Source of the DNA: Actinomycetota bacterium
GTDB taxonomy: Bacteria; Actinomycetota; Actinomycetes; Mycobacteriales; Mycobacteriaceae
DNA: 64,000 nt
Assembly (NCBI GenBank): GCA_018268465.1
Contig: JAFDWN010000015.1
Span: forward strand, 8,144-72,143
Direction of reading: 5' to 3'
Position numbers and translations under genes: made by a program. This document shows positions 51,778-64,000 of this stretch, piece by piece. Position 1 is the first letter of the stretch. Every line of letters begins with the position of its first letter. The notes beneath the pieces are model-generated. The model saw nothing but the letters and a program-made list of their open reading frames with translations, did not search any database and was not told the DNA's origin.

Positions 51778-52512
51778 ATGACTCTCGCAGTTCTGATCAC
51801 GATCACCACCTGCTGTATCGGGTGGAGTCTGTGGATCCGGCGGTTCACCTGGACCTGCCGGTGGGAGGTTGCCGCCACGCTCAATATCGCGTTGCAGGGA
51901 GCCGCGCTGCTCCTGATGACGCCGGTGGCGTCGGAAACCCTCGGGCGCACGCTGCACGCGCTGACCGGTACGTGGAACGTGGAGGACTACATCGGTCACG
52001 ACCTGTACGTGGTCGCGGCGTCGGCCGTCGTCTACAACGCCATGGGCAGGCTTCGTGACGACGGCGCCATGCAGCTCGCGTTCAAGCAGTACGTGGAACG
52101 TCCCGCGACGCTGTGCATACCGGTGCTGCTGGCGACGTTCGCGGTCGGCAACGGTGCGCGCGTCTACCGTCCCGATTTCTTCGACGTACCCACCGATTTC
52201 TGGCTGAGCATGTACTGGCTACTGCTCTGCGGCACGCTGATGTACCTGCTCGGCTACGGCGCGCGGGCGCTGCTGGTCCTGCGCAGGGATCCCCGGTCAC
52301 GGCGGGTGGCCAATGCCTACCTGCTCGCGTCGGCATGCGGCATCGCCGCCTGCACGGTACGCCTGGTCACCGCCTTCGCGCCCCGGATGCAGGAATTGGA
52401 GGGCGGCACGCTGGTGTGGTTCTTGGCCTGCGCGTGCGGAGCCGGCTTCGCCCTGGCTTCGGCCCATTCGTGGCAGCTCAGGACCCGCTGGTTCACCCGG
52501 GCCAGCCGGTGA
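51778..52512 (+). CDS. Seven-helix membrane protein paired with the HTH gene
   Basis: The 244-aa protein has about seven hydrophobic segments (near residues 2-18, 32-52, 68-88, 104-121, 140-165, 178-198 and 208-228). A cysteine-containing last helix reads LVWFLACACGAGFALASA. No catalytic motif is visible. It looks like the family of membrane proteins encoded beside HTH or ImmA-type genes in actinobacteria, but I recognise it only by architecture. The ATG at 51778 is preferred; upstream frame residues are low-complexity. It converges on the lipL-type gene. Confidence 0.65.
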   Translation: MTLAVLITITTCCIGWSLWIRRFTWTCRWEVAATLNIALQGAALLLMTPVASETLGRTLHALTGTWNVEDYIGHDLYVVAASAVVYNAMGRLRDDGAMQLAFKQYVERPATLCIPVLLATFAVGNGARVYRPDFFDVPTDFWLSMYWLLLCGTLMYLLGYGARALLVLRRDPRSRRVANAYLLASACGIAACTVRLVTAFAPRMQELEGGTLVWFLACACGAGFALASAHSWQLRTRWFTRASR

Positions 52513-52519
52513 CGGCGGG

Positions 52520-53785
52520 CTATCCGGCCGCGGGGCGCGGGACGTCGAAGGGCGCGCCGAAGTCCGGCACCGTGCGGTAGCCGCGCCTGCGGGCGCGGGC
52601 GGCGTCGCGGCGGATCAGCACGTCCAGACCGACGAAGGCGCTCATGTCGAACAGCATCGGCGTGATCAGCCGGTTGTGCACGAATCCGAACGCCAGCCCC
52701 GTCGACGGATCGGCCCAGCCGAGCGAGCCACCGAGACCGACGTGGCCGAATCCGGGCATCACCCCGAAGGGCACGGTGTGGAAGCCGAGATGGAAAGCCA
52801 ACGGAAAGAGCAGATTGCGGTCGGGCCACCAGTCCCGGCGGCCGGTCAGGCCGGCCGCGGTGTCCCGCGACAGGAACGGGGTGTTCTCGATTCGGCCGCC
52901 GTTGGCGATCGCCCCGTACATCCTGGCCAGCCCGCGCGCGGTGGCCACGGCGTTGGCGGAGGGGATCTCGGCGTCCAGGAAGGGCATGTCGCCCTGCACG
53001 ACGGCCTTCATACCGGGGAAGTACATGGAGCCGAACACGCCGGAGAACTGCAGTGCGGCCACCCGCGGCGCGACGAAGTCGAAGACAGGGTTGACGAAGG
53101 TGTTCTGCGGCGCGAGGGTCTGCGCCGGCCGCGTCGGCGCGCCGGCCGGCGGCCGGCCCAGGTGCAGCCCGTCGGTGTTCAGCGGTCCGGCGAGTTCCGT
53201 GCGGATCAGTTCGCGCATGCCCTTGCCGGTGACGGCACGGGCCAGACCCGAGATCAGCCATCCGTAGGTCAGGGCGTGATACGCCGGTTTGCCGACGAGC
53301 ATGCGATTCACCGGGGCCGCGGCCATCCGCTGCTCCATCACCTGGTGATCGAGCAGATCGCCCTTGGACAGCCCGTTGAGTTGTGAGAGCCCGGCGCGGT
53401 GCTGCATGACGTCGCGTACCGTGATGCGGGATTTGCCGTTGGCGGCGAACTCCGGCCAGTACGCGGCGACCGGTGCGGAATAGTCGACCAGGCCGCGGTC
53501 CGCCAGCCGGTGGATGACGGTCGACGCCATCCCCTTCGTTGCCGAGAACACCATCGCGCCCGTGTCGGCCGACCAGAACTCGGTGCCCGCCCGGTCGGCG
53601 TAGCCGGTCCACACGTCGACGACCGGCTCGCCGTGCAGGTAGATCGACAGGGCTCCCCCGCCGAACCGCCGGCCGGGGAACATGCGCGCGAACCCGCGCA
53701 GGGTACAGGCGAAGTTCGGGTCGGCCGCACCCTGCACACCGTGCGGAAGCGCTGTGCTGCGCTGCCGTTCGTGTACGTCCGTCAC
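52520..53785 (-). CDS. lipL: Serine hydrolase of the beta-lactamase/esterase (LipL) family
   Basis: The 421-aa protein is a class C beta-lactamase-fold hydrolase. The SxxK motif is SATKGMAS (Ser near residue 81) and the Tyr element is in YHALTYGWLISGLARAV. A GLGGSLGW segment near the C-terminus replaces the KTG box. It corresponds to M. tuberculosis LipL (Rv1497, 429 aa), an esterase, and lies next to meaB there too. No clear export signal is visible. Start GTG at 53785. Confidence 0.88.
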   Translation of the reverse strand: MTDVHERQRSTALPHGVQGAADPNFACTLRGFARMFPGRRFGGGALSIYLHGEPVVDVWTGYADRAGTEFWSADTGAMVFSATKGMASTVIHRLADRGLVDYSAPVAAYWPEFAANGKSRITVRDVMQHRAGLSQLNGLSKGDLLDHQVMEQRMAAAPVNRMLVGKPAYHALTYGWLISGLARAVTGKGMRELIRTELAGPLNTDGLHLGRPPAGAPTRPAQTLAPQNTFVNPVFDFVAPRVAALQFSGVFGSMYFPGMKAVVQGDMPFLDAEIPSANAVATARGLARMYGAIANGGRIENTPFLSRDTAAGLTGRRDWWPDRNLLFPLAFHLGFHTVPFGVMPGFGHVGLGGSLGWADPSTGLAFGFVHNRLITPMLFDMSAFVGLDVLIRRDAARARRRGYRTVPDFGAPFDVPRPAAG

Positions 53786-53907
53786 AAAATATGAATTTAC
53801 CTGGACACGCGGCTAATAAACGGCGTGTTACCGATCTGTTAAAACCCCTCGGCATGGCACCGCCCGCCAACGCGGCGCGGTGACGCGCAAACGGTCAGGA
53901 AGCCCGG

Positions 53908-54903
53908 CTAACCGTCGTTCGGGTCGCCCGGCGCCGCCGCGTCCAGGATGCGCTGCGCGGCCAGCGCCGGCGTCAGTTCACCGTCGCGTACCTGACGCTC
54001 CACCTCGGAGCGAATCGAACGCACCCGCGGGTTCGACAGCACCCGGTCCAGCACGGTGTCGCGGACCATCGACCACGTCCAGTCGATCTGCTGGGCGCGC
54101 CGCTTGGCGTCGAACTCGCCGGCGTCGCTGAGCACCCGACGATGTTTGAGCACGGTCTCCCACAACTCGGGCAGACCCGTGCCCTCCATCGCACTCATCG
54201 TGAGAACCGGTGGGCGCCAGAGACTTTCACGCGGATGGATGAGTCGCATCGCGCCGGCGAGCTCGCGCGCGGCAACCTTTGCCTCAGCAGCGTGCGGCCC
54301 GTCGGCCTTGTTCACCACCACGATGTCGGCCAGTTCCAGAACACCCTTCTTGATGCCCTGCAACTGGTCCCCCGTGCGCGCCAGGGTCAGGAACACGAAC
54401 GTGTCGACCATGTTGGCGACGGTGACCTCGGACTGCCCGACCCCCACCGTCTCCACCAGGATGACGTCGAAACCCGCCGCCTCCAGCAGCACGATGGTCT
54501 CCCGGGTCGCCCGCGCGACCCCGCCCAGCGTGCCCGACGTCGGAGACGGGCGGATGTAGGCGTCGGGGTGCACCGCCAGACGCGCCATCCGCGTCTTGTC
54601 ACCCAGGATCGAGCCGCCCGTGCGAGTGGACGACGGGTCGACCGCCAGCACCGCGACACGGTGCCCCGCCTCGATGAGGTACATGCCCAGCGCCTCGATG
54701 GTCGTCGACTTGCCGACCCCGGGCACGCCGGTGATACCGACGTGCAGGGCCCGTCCCGCCTGCGGCATCAGCTCGAGCAGCAGATCCTGGGCGCCGGCGC
54801 GGTGATCTGCCCGCGTCGACTCGACCATGGTGATCGCCCGCGCCAGGGCGGATCGATCACCGTCACGGAGCAGTTTTGCCAGTTCTGCGACAGTGGGTGC
54901 CAT
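53908..54903 (-). CDS. meaB: Methylmalonyl-CoA mutase-associated GTPase (MeaB/ArgK family)
   Basis: The 331-aa G-protein protects and reactivates methylmalonyl-CoA mutase. It has the P-loop GITGVPGVGKSTTIEAL near residue 60, VLAVDPSSTRTGGSILGDKTRM, the switch segment VILVETVGVGQSE and the NKAD base-recognition motif (VVNKADG). Its ATG directly abuts the mutB stop (TAG then ATG, no gap). The mutA-mutB-meaB order is conserved in mycobacteria. Confidence 0.96.
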   Translation of the reverse strand: MAPTVAELAKLLRDGDRSALARAITMVESTRADHRAGAQDLLLELMPQAGRALHVGITGVPGVGKSTTIEALGMYLIEAGHRVAVLAVDPSSTRTGGSILGDKTRMARLAVHPDAYIRPSPTSGTLGGVARATRETIVLLEAAGFDVILVETVGVGQSEVTVANMVDTFVFLTLARTGDQLQGIKKGVLELADIVVVNKADGPHAAEAKVAARELAGAMRLIHPRESLWRPPVLTMSAMEGTGLPELWETVLKHRRVLSDAGEFDAKRRAQQIDWTWSMVRDTVLDRVLSNPRVRSIRSEVERQVRDGELTPALAAQRILDAAAPGDPNDG

Positions 54904-57189
<2,286 letters not shown>

Positions 57190-57191
57190 CT

Positions 57192-59057
57192 TCAGGCCCC
57201 CATTCGGCTGAGCAGATCCGACAATGCCTCGACCGCGTCGATCTTCGCGGTGAGAAATCCGTCCGGGTGGTTCTCGGCCCCGGCGACCGCCTTCTCCGGG
57301 CCCGCCAGCAGGACGGTGGACAGCCCGGCGGCGCGCGCCGCCGCGACCACGCCGGAGGTGTCGGTGCCGTAACGGGCGTCGGTGCCGCAGACGACGGCGA
57401 TGCCGCTGCCGGAGTCCGACACCGCCTGCGCGACGGTGGCGGCCTCCACGGTTCCCGGGTTCACCGCCTCGATACCGCCCGAGGCGAGCAGATTGGTGGT
57501 GAATGTGGTGCGGATGTTGTGTTCGGCGAGCGGCCCCAGCGGGAGCAGCACCACCGTGGGGCGTGCGCCGGTCCGCTCCAGGAATCGGTCCGAGCGGTCG
57601 CGCAGCGCCTCGAAGCCGGCACCGTAGGAGCGCACCGCCGAGTCTCGGGCCCCCTGCTGCGGCAGCGGCGGCTCGGCCAGGTTCGGATACTCGTTCACAC
57701 CGGTCAGCGAGGTGCGGCGGTGGGCGATGTCGTCGGCACGCTGCGCGGCCACCTGCTGCACCTCGGCGACGATGTGATCGCGGGCGGCGGCGAACCCGCC
57801 GCGGGCTTCGACATCCTGGAAGTGCCGCCACGCCTGGTCGGCCAGTTCGCGAGTGAGATCCTCGACGAACCACGATCCGCCGCCCGGGTCGAGCACCCGC
57901 CCGATATGCGATTCCTCGAGTAGTAACAGCTGGGAGTTGCGGGCGATACGCCGCGCGAAACCGGGTGAGGTGCGGGGCGCGCCACCGGGGATCGCGATGT
58001 CGAAGGGATGGACGAGCACGGTGTCGGCGCCGCCCACTCCGGCCGAGAACGCCGCGAGCGTGGTGCGCAGCATGTTCACCCACGGATCACGCTGGGCCAT
58101 CATCGGCAGGGAGGACACGGCGTGCACGGTGGCCGCACCCGCCTCGGGGGCGCCGACCACCTCGGCCACCCGGGCCCACAGCTGGCGGGCGGCGCGCAGC
58201 TTGGCGATGGTCGTGAACTGGTCGTCATCGGCGGCGTAGCGGAAACTGATCTGACGCAAGGCGTCGGCGACGGCGATGCCCGCGTCGGTCAGCAGCCGCA
58301 GGTAGGCCACCCCCGCCGCGACGGTGCCGGCGATCTCCCAGGCCGCGCTGGCACCGAGACCGTGGAACGCGGGTCCGTCGACGGTGATCGCCCGCACCCC
58401 GCCGTCGTAGCCGAGTGCCGTTCTGGCCGCCTCGACGACGTCGGCCGGTTCCGGAGCCGTCCGACCCGACAGCGGCGCCGTGAGTGGATCGGCACCGAGG
58501 TCCACCGACAACCGCGACCGCTGGTCGGCGTCCAGCCCGGACAGCAGGGGCAGCAGCGCCGCGGCGGCGGCCGGATAGTCGGCCCCGTCGGACTCCAGCA
58601 CCACCGGCACCAGGTCGAGGAACACTCCTTCGAGCAGGCGGTCGAGTGCGTCAGGGCGGACGCCGTCAGCGCCGCCGACGCGCAACACCAGGGCGCTCAC
58701 CCCTTCGGTGAGGGCCAGCAGGATGGTGCCGTTGCCGTCGTCGGTCTCCGCGCCCGCGATCGGGAACGCCTCGGCCACCTTCCACCCGGACTTCACGTCG
58801 CGCAGCGCGTCACCGCCGCGCACGAACGGCCACTGCCCCGGCAGCGACGGTTCCGGCGATTCGTCCAGCCCCGTGTACAGGGGGCGGATGGGAAACCCGT
58901 CGTAGGTGGGCGAATCCAGCAGCCGCTCCGGCTCGGGGGGCAGATCGGCGGGGTCGCGTTTGGATCCACGGGTCAGCACCGCCGCGACGGCACCCCGCCA
59001 CCGCTCACGATCAGCCTCGATGGCACCGAGCCTGGCACCGGACCCTGTAGACGACAC
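57192..59057 (-). CDS. mutA: Methylmalonyl-CoA mutase small (beta) subunit
   Basis: MutA is the non-catalytic partner of MutB. It shares the barrel features ([47 protein letters not shown]). Its C-terminal cobalamin-like domain lacks the DxHxxG histidine (it reads [13 protein letters not shown]), as expected for the small subunit. I choose the GTG at 59057 because GGGGGAG lies six bases upstream. The frame also has a TTG at 59063, which is too close to that SD. It is the first gene of mutA-mutB-meaB, about 621 aa. Confidence 0.93.
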   Translation of the reverse strand: MSSTGSGARLGAIEADRERWRGAVAAVLTRGSKRDPADLPPEPERLLDSPTYDGFPIRPLYTGLDESPEPSLPGQWPFVRGGDALRDVKSGWKVAEAFPIAGAETDDGNGTILLALTEGVSALVLRVGGADGVRPDALDRLLEGVFLDLVPVVLESDGADYPAAAAALLPLLSGLDADQRSRLSVDLGADPLTAPLSGRTAPEPADVVEAARTALGYDGGVRAITVDGPAFHGLGASAAWEIAGTVAAGVAYLRLLTDAGIAVADALRQISFRYAADDDQFTTIAKLRAARQLWARVAEVVGAPEAGAATVHAVSSLPMMAQRDPWVNMLRTTLAAFSAGVGGADTVLVHPFDIAIPGGAPRTSPGFARRIARNSQLLLLEESHIGRVLDPGGGSWFVEDLTRELADQAWRHFQDVEARGGFAAARDHIVAEVQQVAAQRADDIAHRRTSLTGVNEYPNLAEPPLPQQGARDSAVRSYGAGFEALRDRSDRFLERTGARPTVVLLPLGPLAEHNIRTTFTTNLLASGGIEAVNPGTVEAATVAQAVSDSGSGIAVVCGTDARYGTDTSGVVAAARAAGLSTVLLAGPEKAVAGAENHPDGFLTAKIDAVEALSDLLSRMGA

Positions 59058-59188
59058 CGGCAACTCCCCCTTGTACTCGCAGTATTCGGTCGATCACCGC
59101 CCATCAGGCTAGGTGATCGGCCGCCCGCCGGTTTCTCCCGACAGACGCCACGCGGCGCTGCGGACAAGTGTTGTTAACGAATGGCCCG

Positions 59189-59194
59189 TAGTCT
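59189..59194 (+). promoter_or_regulatory. -10 element of the TVP38-type gene
   Basis: TAGTCT lies eight bases before the proposed GTG start at 59203. No SD is visible, so a leaderless or short-leader mRNA is likely. Confidence 0.4.
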
Positions 59195-59202
59195 TGAAGA
59201 TC

Positions 59203-59895
59203 GTGAAAACCGTCGTGACCGCGCTGCGTGCTGCAGCGACCGCCACGGCGGCGCGCCTGCCCGGACGTCGGTTTTTACCCGTACTGGCGGTCGTTGTGAT
59301 ACTTGTCGCAATCGCGATTCTGGTGCCGCTGCCGACCGCGGTGCAGTTGCGCGACTGGGCGACGTCGGCCGGTCCCTGGTTCCCACTGGCGTTTCTGGCC
59401 GCCCACACCGTGGTGACCGTGTTCCCGTTCCCGCGTACCGCGTTCACCCTGGCCGCGGGGATGCTGTTCGGTCCGGTCCTCGGTGTCGCGCTGGCCGTCG
59501 TGGCCAGCACCATCAGCGCGGTCATCGCGCTGCTGCTGGTCCGTGCCATCGGGTGGCAACTCAACCGGCTGGTCAACCACCCGCGCATGGATTCCCTGGA
59601 CGACCAGCTACGCGAGCGCGGCTGGCCGGCGGTGATGTCGATGCGGATGATCCCCGCCGTGCCGTTCTCCATGCTCAACTACACCGCCGGCGCGTCGGCC
59701 GTCCGGGTGCTGCCCTACACGCTGGCCACGATCGCCGGCCTGCTGCCCGGTACCGCCGCGGTCGTGATCCTCGGCGACGCGCTGACGGGCAATGTCAGCC
59801 CGCTGCTGTTCCTGGTTTCGCTGTGCACGGCCAGCGTCGGCGTCGCAGGGTTGGTCTACGAGATCCGTAGGCACCGCCGGCGCCACCGCGACTGA
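59203..59895 (+). CDS. TVP38/TMEM64 (DedA-like) membrane protein
   Basis: The 230-aa protein has about five hydrophobic segments and the SNARE-associated/VTT-domain pattern. It shows FPRTAFTLAAGMLFGPVLG near residue 70 and MRMIPAVPFSMLNYTAGAS near residue 147. It is comparable to M. tuberculosis Rv1491c. The start is ambiguous: the GTG at 59203 or a TTG at 59194, both in frame. The family is linked to lipid handling in other organisms. It converges on the SPFH gene with three bases between stops. Confidence 0.85.
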   Translation: MKTVVTALRAAATATAARLPGRRFLPVLAVVVILVAIAILVPLPTAVQLRDWATSAGPWFPLAFLAAHTVVTVFPFPRTAFTLAAGMLFGPVLGVALAVVASTISAVIALLLVRAIGWQLNRLVNHPRMDSLDDQLRERGWPAVMSMRMIPAVPFSMLNYTAGASAVRVLPYTLATIAGLLPGTAAVVILGDALTGNVSPLLFLVSLCTASVGVAGLVYEIRRHRRRHRD

Positions 59896-59898
59896 CGG

Positions 59899-61125
59899 TC
59901 ACAGGGCGCGGTGGGCGCCTCCCGGCGGCGGACCGTCCGGCGGGGGCGCTGTGGCGCCGGTGGACGGCTGCGAGAGGCTCGGCAGCGACGACGGCAGGGT
60001 CGGCGGCGTGATCGCCGGAGCACTGGTGTTGCGGGCTTCGGCCTCGGCTTTGGCGACGGCCCGGGCGATGGCGGGGTCGGTCTGGGTGTCGAACCAGTCC
60101 GCCACCTCGTCGGCGTCGTCCTCGGGTTTGGGCAGATCGGTATCCACCGGCGAGGGCTGATAGCGGAACACCCCGTCATCGCCGGGCGCGCCCAGCAGTT
60201 TGGTGAATCCCTGCAAGGCCGAACCGAAGTCGCTGGGCACCACCCACACCTTGTTGGCCTCGCCCTTGGCCATCAGCGGCAGCGTCTGCAGGTACTGGTA
60301 GGCCAGCAGTTCGGGGGTGGGCCGGCCGGCCTTGATCGCCGCGAACGTCTTCTCGATCGCCTTCGCCTGCCCCTGCGCCTGCAGATACTGCGCGGCGCGT
60401 TCGCCCTGGGCCCGCAGGATCCGGGACTGCCGGTCGGCCTCGGCGGACAGGATCGCGGCCTGTTTGGCCCCCTCGGCCGCGAGGATCTGCGCCTGCTTCT
60501 GCCCCTCGGCCTGTTTGATGGATGCCTCCCGGCTGCCCTCGGCGGTGAGGATCATGGCGCGCTTCTCGCGGTCGGCGCGCATCTGCTTTTCCATCGAGTC
60601 CTGGATCGACGGCGGCGGATCGATCGACCGCAGCTCCACCCGGGCCACCCGCAGACCCCAGCGGCCGGTGGCCTCGTCGAGCACACCGCGCAACTGCCCG
60701 TTGATCTGGTCGCGTGAGGTCAGCGTCTGCTCCAGCGTCATCCCGCCCACCACGTTGCGCAGCGTGGTGGTGGCCAACTGTTCGACACCGACGATGTAGT
60801 TGCTGATCTGGTAGACCGCCGCCTGCGGGTTGGTCACCTGGAAATAGACGACGGTGTCGATGTTGACGGTCAGGTTGTCCTCGGTGATCACCGGCTGCGG
60901 CGGGAACGACACCACCCGTTCGCGCAGGTCCACCCTGGCCCTGATCTTGTCGATGAACGGCAGGAGCAGCGTCAGCTGCCCCGACACCGTCTTGCTGTAA
61001 CGGCCGAGCCGTTCGATCACTGCGGCCTCGGCCTGGGGAATCAGCGCCACCGATTTGGCGACGACGATCGCCGCGAACACAACCAGCACGACCAGCAGGA
61101 CCAGGCCGGCGACGGCACCTTCCAT
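59899..61125 (-). CDS. SPFH/stomatin-prohibitin family membrane protein
   Basis: The 408-aa protein has one N-terminal membrane helix (residues about 4-26) and an SPFH domain (IPQAEAAVIERLGRYSKTVS, VSFPPQPVITEDNLTVNIDT). A long Ala/Glu/Gln-rich coiled coil (about 185-275, with MEKQMRADREKRAMILTAEG and repeated QA-IL-AEG units) and a disordered proline-rich tail follow. It resembles QmcA/stomatin proteins that scaffold membrane domains and stabilise proteases. It is coupled to the NfeD-family gene upstream, a conserved pairing. M. tuberculosis Rv1488 is the counterpart. Confidence 0.9.
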   Translation of the reverse strand: MEGAVAGLVLLVVLVVFAAIVVAKSVALIPQAEAAVIERLGRYSKTVSGQLTLLLPFIDKIRARVDLRERVVSFPPQPVITEDNLTVNIDTVVYFQVTNPQAAVYQISNYIVGVEQLATTTLRNVVGGMTLEQTLTSRDQINGQLRGVLDEATGRWGLRVARVELRSIDPPPSIQDSMEKQMRADREKRAMILTAEGSREASIKQAEGQKQAQILAAEGAKQAAILSAEADRQSRILRAQGERAAQYLQAQGQAKAIEKTFAAIKAGRPTPELLAYQYLQTLPLMAKGEANKVWVVPSDFGSALQGFTKLLGAPGDDGVFRYQPSPVDTDLPKPEDDADEVADWFDTQTDPAIARAVAKAEAEARNTSAPAITPPTLPSSLPSLSQPSTGATAPPPDGPPPGGAHRAL

Positions 61126-61146
61126 GAGCGTTCTTTCCTTCCCGGA

Positions 61147-61581
61147 TCAGGGGTTCTTCCAGACCACCGCCGTGGCGCCGTCGATGTGCATGACGGTCAC
61201 GTGGTCGCCCGGTTCGTAGACGTCGTGGTCATTGAGGGGACGCGCGGTCCAGATCTCGCCGTCCAGCTTGACCTGGCCCGCATGCTGGGAGATGCGGTCC
61301 AGGACCAGCGCCTGCTTACCTTCCAGCGCCTTGACGGGCTCCGGCAGCGGCGCCCCGGAGTTGAACCGCCGGCGCAGCGCGGGCCGCACCAGCACCAGCA
61401 GCAATACCGACACCACCAGGAAGACCCCGCCGTCGGCCCAGATCGGCCAGTCCAGCAACCAGCTCGTACCGGCCGCGGCCAGTGCGCCGCCGCTGAGCAT
61501 CAGCAGGAACAGATCCCCGGTCAGCGCCTCAGCCCCGGCCAGCGCAAGCGCTGCGATCAGCCAGATCAGCGGGACAGGCAT
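61147..61581 (-). CDS. NfeD-family membrane protein
   Basis: The 144-aa protein has two or three N-terminal membrane helices (residues about 5-75) and a C-terminal OB-fold-like domain (LEGKQALVLDRISQHAGQVK, GEIWTARPLNDHD, VMHIDGATAVVW). Such short NfeD proteins partner SPFH/stomatin proteins, and here it is 21 bases upstream of one. Its bases 61542-61552 match half of the 20-bp repeat by chance. M. tuberculosis Rv1487 is the equivalent. Confidence 0.9.
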   Translation of the reverse strand: MPVPLIWLIAALALAGAEALTGDLFLLMLSGGALAAAGTSWLLDWPIWADGGVFLVVSVLLLVLVRPALRRRFNSGAPLPEPVKALEGKQALVLDRISQHAGQVKLDGEIWTARPLNDHDVYEPGDHVTVMHIDGATAVVWKNP

Positions 61582-61625
61582 ATTCCCAGCCTATCGTGTA
61601 ACCAACCCATTCCGCGGCCAACAAC

Positions 61626-61631
61626 TACACT
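61626..61631 (+). promoter_or_regulatory. -10 element of the gene at 61641
   Basis: TACACT lies nine bases before the ATG at 61641. No SD is visible, so the mRNA is probably leaderless or nearly so. Confidence 0.5.
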
Positions 61632-61640
61632 GCGGAAATC

Positions 61641-62489
61641 ATGTGGTGTCCCAGTGCAACACTCGCGGTGTGGGCCAATGCCTGGCTGGCAGGAGCGGCC
61701 GCACCCGACGATGTCCTCGACGCGCTATCACTATGGGCGCCAAAGCATTCCGTGACCGCCTACGATTCGGTGGCCGCGGGCCGCACCGGGTTGCCGTGGC
61801 CCGACCTGAACGACGCGGGCGCGGTGTCGCTGCTGCAGACGCTGCGCACGGCGGCAGGCACCGGCCTAACCGGCCCGGCGATCGGCGTGGCGCTGCCGGT
61901 ACCGGGCGACGTCCGCGGGCTTCCGCCGGGCACCCAGTTCCAGCGCGATGCACTCACCTCAGGTGAGGCGCTCATCGTCACCCGGGCCGCGGCACCCGCG
62001 GTCGGTATCGTGCCCGACTTCGAATACGACGACACGCACGAGGATTTGGACTACGATCCCGAGCCGTCGTCGCTGGCGTGGACGGTGTACTCGGTGCCCG
62101 AGATGACGGAGTCGGGCTATCTCGACCTCGGTGAGGCGGAGTACGAGTTGCGCTCGGCGGTGCGGGCCGCGGCGAACGCGCTCGGCGCGCTGCGAGCGGG
62201 CGCGGCCGGTGCGGATGTCGCAGATCCCCGTGGGCTGGTCGAGCAGGTTCTGGAATCGGGCCGCGCACATCGGATCCCCGACCACGCACCCGAACGGGCG
62301 CGGCGGGTGCTGGAAAACGCGGCGCACATCGACGCCATCATCACCGTCAGCTCGGGCCTCATGCCCATCGGACTGCAGTCGTCGTCGGAGATCCAGATCG
62401 CCAGCGACGCCCTCCGGCCGCTGACCGGTGTGGTGCGCTCGGCACGGATGGCGGCCGTCAGCGCGGTGCTGCAGTCCGCCTGGCGGTGA
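61641..62489 (+). CDS. Conserved mycobacterial protein of unknown function
   Basis: The 282-aa protein matches the size and position of M. tuberculosis Rv1486c. It starts [18 protein letters not shown], is rich in Ala, and has an acidic central segment ([16 protein letters not shown], near residue 135). A helical region [20 protein letters not shown] precedes a C-terminal block with [20 protein letters not shown]. No catalytic motif is evident. It converges on hemH with 15 bases between stops. Confidence 0.85.
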   Translation: MWCPSATLAVWANAWLAGAAAPDDVLDALSLWAPKHSVTAYDSVAAGRTGLPWPDLNDAGAVSLLQTLRTAAGTGLTGPAIGVALPVPGDVRGLPPGTQFQRDALTSGEALIVTRAAAPAVGIVPDFEYDDTHEDLDYDPEPSSLAWTVYSVPEMTESGYLDLGEAEYELRSAVRAAANALGALRAGAAGADVADPRGLVEQVLESGRAHRIPDHAPERARRVLENAAHIDAIITVSSGLMPIGLQSSSEIQIASDALRPLTGVVRSARMAAVSAVLQSAWR

Positions 62490-62504
62490 TCATCGCGGCC
62501 GCCC

Positions 62505-63551
62505 TCACCGACGCGGCGGCGCCGTGCAGCAGTCGGGCGTGCACGACACACCGTTGACGCTGAACCCAAGGGCGCGCGCCGGATTCGGCCCGAGCACCCG
62601 TTCGGGCGCTCGCCCCAGTCGCACCTCGTCGACCAGGTCGACGGCCAGCCGGGCGAATCGGCGGTCGGCGTTGGGGGTGGCCGCCCGCGCCAGCGCGACG
62701 CCCAGCTCCGCGGCGTGATCCCGCAGCTCGTGGTCGAGATCCCACACCACCTCGATGTGGTCGGCGACAAAACCGATCGGGCACACCACGACCGCTTTGA
62801 CCCCGTCCGCCGCCAGCGCCGTCACGTGGTCGGCGACATCGGGCTCCAACCAAGGGATCTGAGGCGGACCCGACCGCGACTGCCACACGAGGTCGTAATC
62901 GCCACACCCGACCGCCGCGGCGACGAGCCCGGCGGCGTAGGCCACCTGTCCGCTGTAGAGGTTCGGACCGTCGCGCCGGTCGGCGGCCACGGGGATGGAA
63001 TGCGCGGTGAACACCAGCCGCGCCGCGCCGCGCAGTTCCTCGGGCAGCGTCGCCGTCGCGGCGGCGACACCGTCGGCGAACATCGCCACGAACAACGGAT
63101 GGTCGAAGTACTGGCGCAGCTTGACCAGTTCGGGGGCCCGGTCACCGGCGGCGGCCCTGGCCCGCGCGATGTCCTCGACATACTGCCGGCAACTGGAATA
63201 GCCGCCCCACGCCGAGGTGGCGAACACCGCAGCACGACGAACACCGTTGTCCCGCATGGCCGCAACGGTGTCCTCGGCGAAGGGCTCCCAGTTGCGGTTA
63301 CCGAAGTAGACATCGAGGGGCAGCCCGCGTTCAGCCAGTTCGGCCCGGAGTTGCTCCATCAGCGCACGGTTGATGCCGTTGATCGGTGACACACCGCCGA
63401 AATGCAAGTAGTGCTCGGCCACCTCGTCGAGCCGCTGCGGCGGGATGCCGCGTCCGCGGGTGACGTTCTCCAGGAACGGCCGCACCTGGTCGACCCCTTC
63501 GGGGCCGCCGAATGACAACAGCAGCAGCGCGTCGAACTCCCCGCCCGCCAT
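62505..63551 (-). CDS. hemH: Ferrochelatase (coproporphyrin-type)
   Basis: The 348-aa enzyme inserts iron into a porphyrin in heme synthesis; in actinobacteria the substrate is usually coproporphyrin III. Visible features are [14 protein letters not shown] at the N-terminus, [21 protein letters not shown] (the catalytic His) and [20 protein letters not shown] with the conserved His-Glu. A C-terminal block with [10 protein letters not shown] carries three cysteines, compatible with the [2Fe-2S] cluster reported for actinobacterial ferrochelatases. The ATG is ten bases after the inhA stop, forming the conserved inhA-hemH pair. Confidence 0.95.
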   Translation of the reverse strand: MAGGEFDALLLLSFGGPEGVDQVRPFLENVTRGRGIPPQRLDEVAEHYLHFGGVSPINGINRALMEQLRAELAERGLPLDVYFGNRNWEPFAEDTVAAMRDNGVRRAAVFATSAWGGYSSCRQYVEDIARARAAAGDRAPELVKLRQYFDHPLFVAMFADGVAAATATLPEELRGAARLVFTAHSIPVAADRRDGPNLYSGQVAYAAGLVAAAVGCGDYDLVWQSRSGPPQIPWLEPDVADHVTALAADGVKAVVVCPIGFVADHIEVVWDLDHELRDHAAELGVALARAATPNADRRFARLAVDLVDEVRLGRAPERVLGPNPARALGFSVNGVSCTPDCCTAPPRR

Positions 63552-63561
63552 CAGGCAGCCA

Positions 63562-64000
<439 letters not shown>

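Noticed and set aside
61542..61552. Partial match (11 bases) to the 20-bp his-operon repeat
   Set aside because: It is inside the nfeD-family coding region, covers only half the unit and is expected by chance in GC-rich DNA.

Overview
The window is chromosomal DNA of a high-GC actinobacterium. Gene content and order point to a Mycobacterium/Mycolicibacterium-type genome. Read from the right end leftwards, the order inhA-hemH, nfeD/SPFH, mutA-mutB-meaB, lipL, ileS, dinB, ansA/lspA-rluD, dnaE1, ilvA, treXYZ, bioAFD/bioB, nadABC, hisDCBHA-imp-hisF follows the order I remember from the inhA-to-hisF arc of M. tuberculosis. No rRNA, tRNA, insertion sequence, prophage or CRISPR array was seen. Genes are tightly packed, often with ATGA/GTGA overlaps, and several divergent genes look leaderless. 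The longest non-coding stretch is about 260 bases, the ileS leader.

Layout. 1-6170 (minus): histidine operon hisD-hisC-hisB-hisH-hisA-imp-hisF, with an identical 20-bp repeat at the hisF 3' end and twice between hisD and hisC. 6249-8955 (plus): a deazaflavin-dependent nitroreductase-like gene, a LysE-type exporter and an NAD-malic enzyme. 8978-13807 (minus): a four-gene isoprenoid operon (prenyl diphosphate synthase, squalene/phytoene-synthase-like protein, membrane desaturase/hydroxylase, carotenoid oxygenase). From memory, M. tuberculosis has no such block at this position. 13947-18165: nadA-nadB-nadC facing a Nudix-type regulator across a perfect palindrome. 18208-25816: secretory lipase and the biotin genes (bioA, bioF-bioD, bioB-bsaP), with two BioQ-type operators and a TetR regulator. 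25881-34223 (plus): acyltransferase, treX, treY, treZ, all coupled.

34256-38388: ilvA, a small membrane protein behind a 28-bp perfect palindrome, an SRPBCC protein behind a decayed MerR regulator, and a TetR regulator divergent from a DUF1707 protein across twin operators. 38411-47083: dnaE1, rarD, rluD, lspA, asparaginase and DNA polymerase IV. 47149-53785: ileS with a T-box leader, a truncated condensation-domain-like protein, an HTH/7-TM pair and a LipL-type hydrolase. 53908-64000: methylmalonyl-CoA mutase with its chaperone, a TVP38-type membrane protein, SPFH/NfeD, a conserved hypothetical gene, ferrochelatase and the C-terminal part of inhA.

How the genes work together. Most of the window is housekeeping anabolism (His, NAD, biotin, trehalose, Ile, heme, mycolate) with local regulation: NrtR for NAD, BioQ for biotin, a T-box for ileS. 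The most interesting accessory element is the 8978-13807 operon. It encodes a near-complete route from C5 units to a modified or cleaved isoprenoid, but contains no phytoene desaturase. No function assigned here was tested; assignments rest on motifs, remembered families and context.
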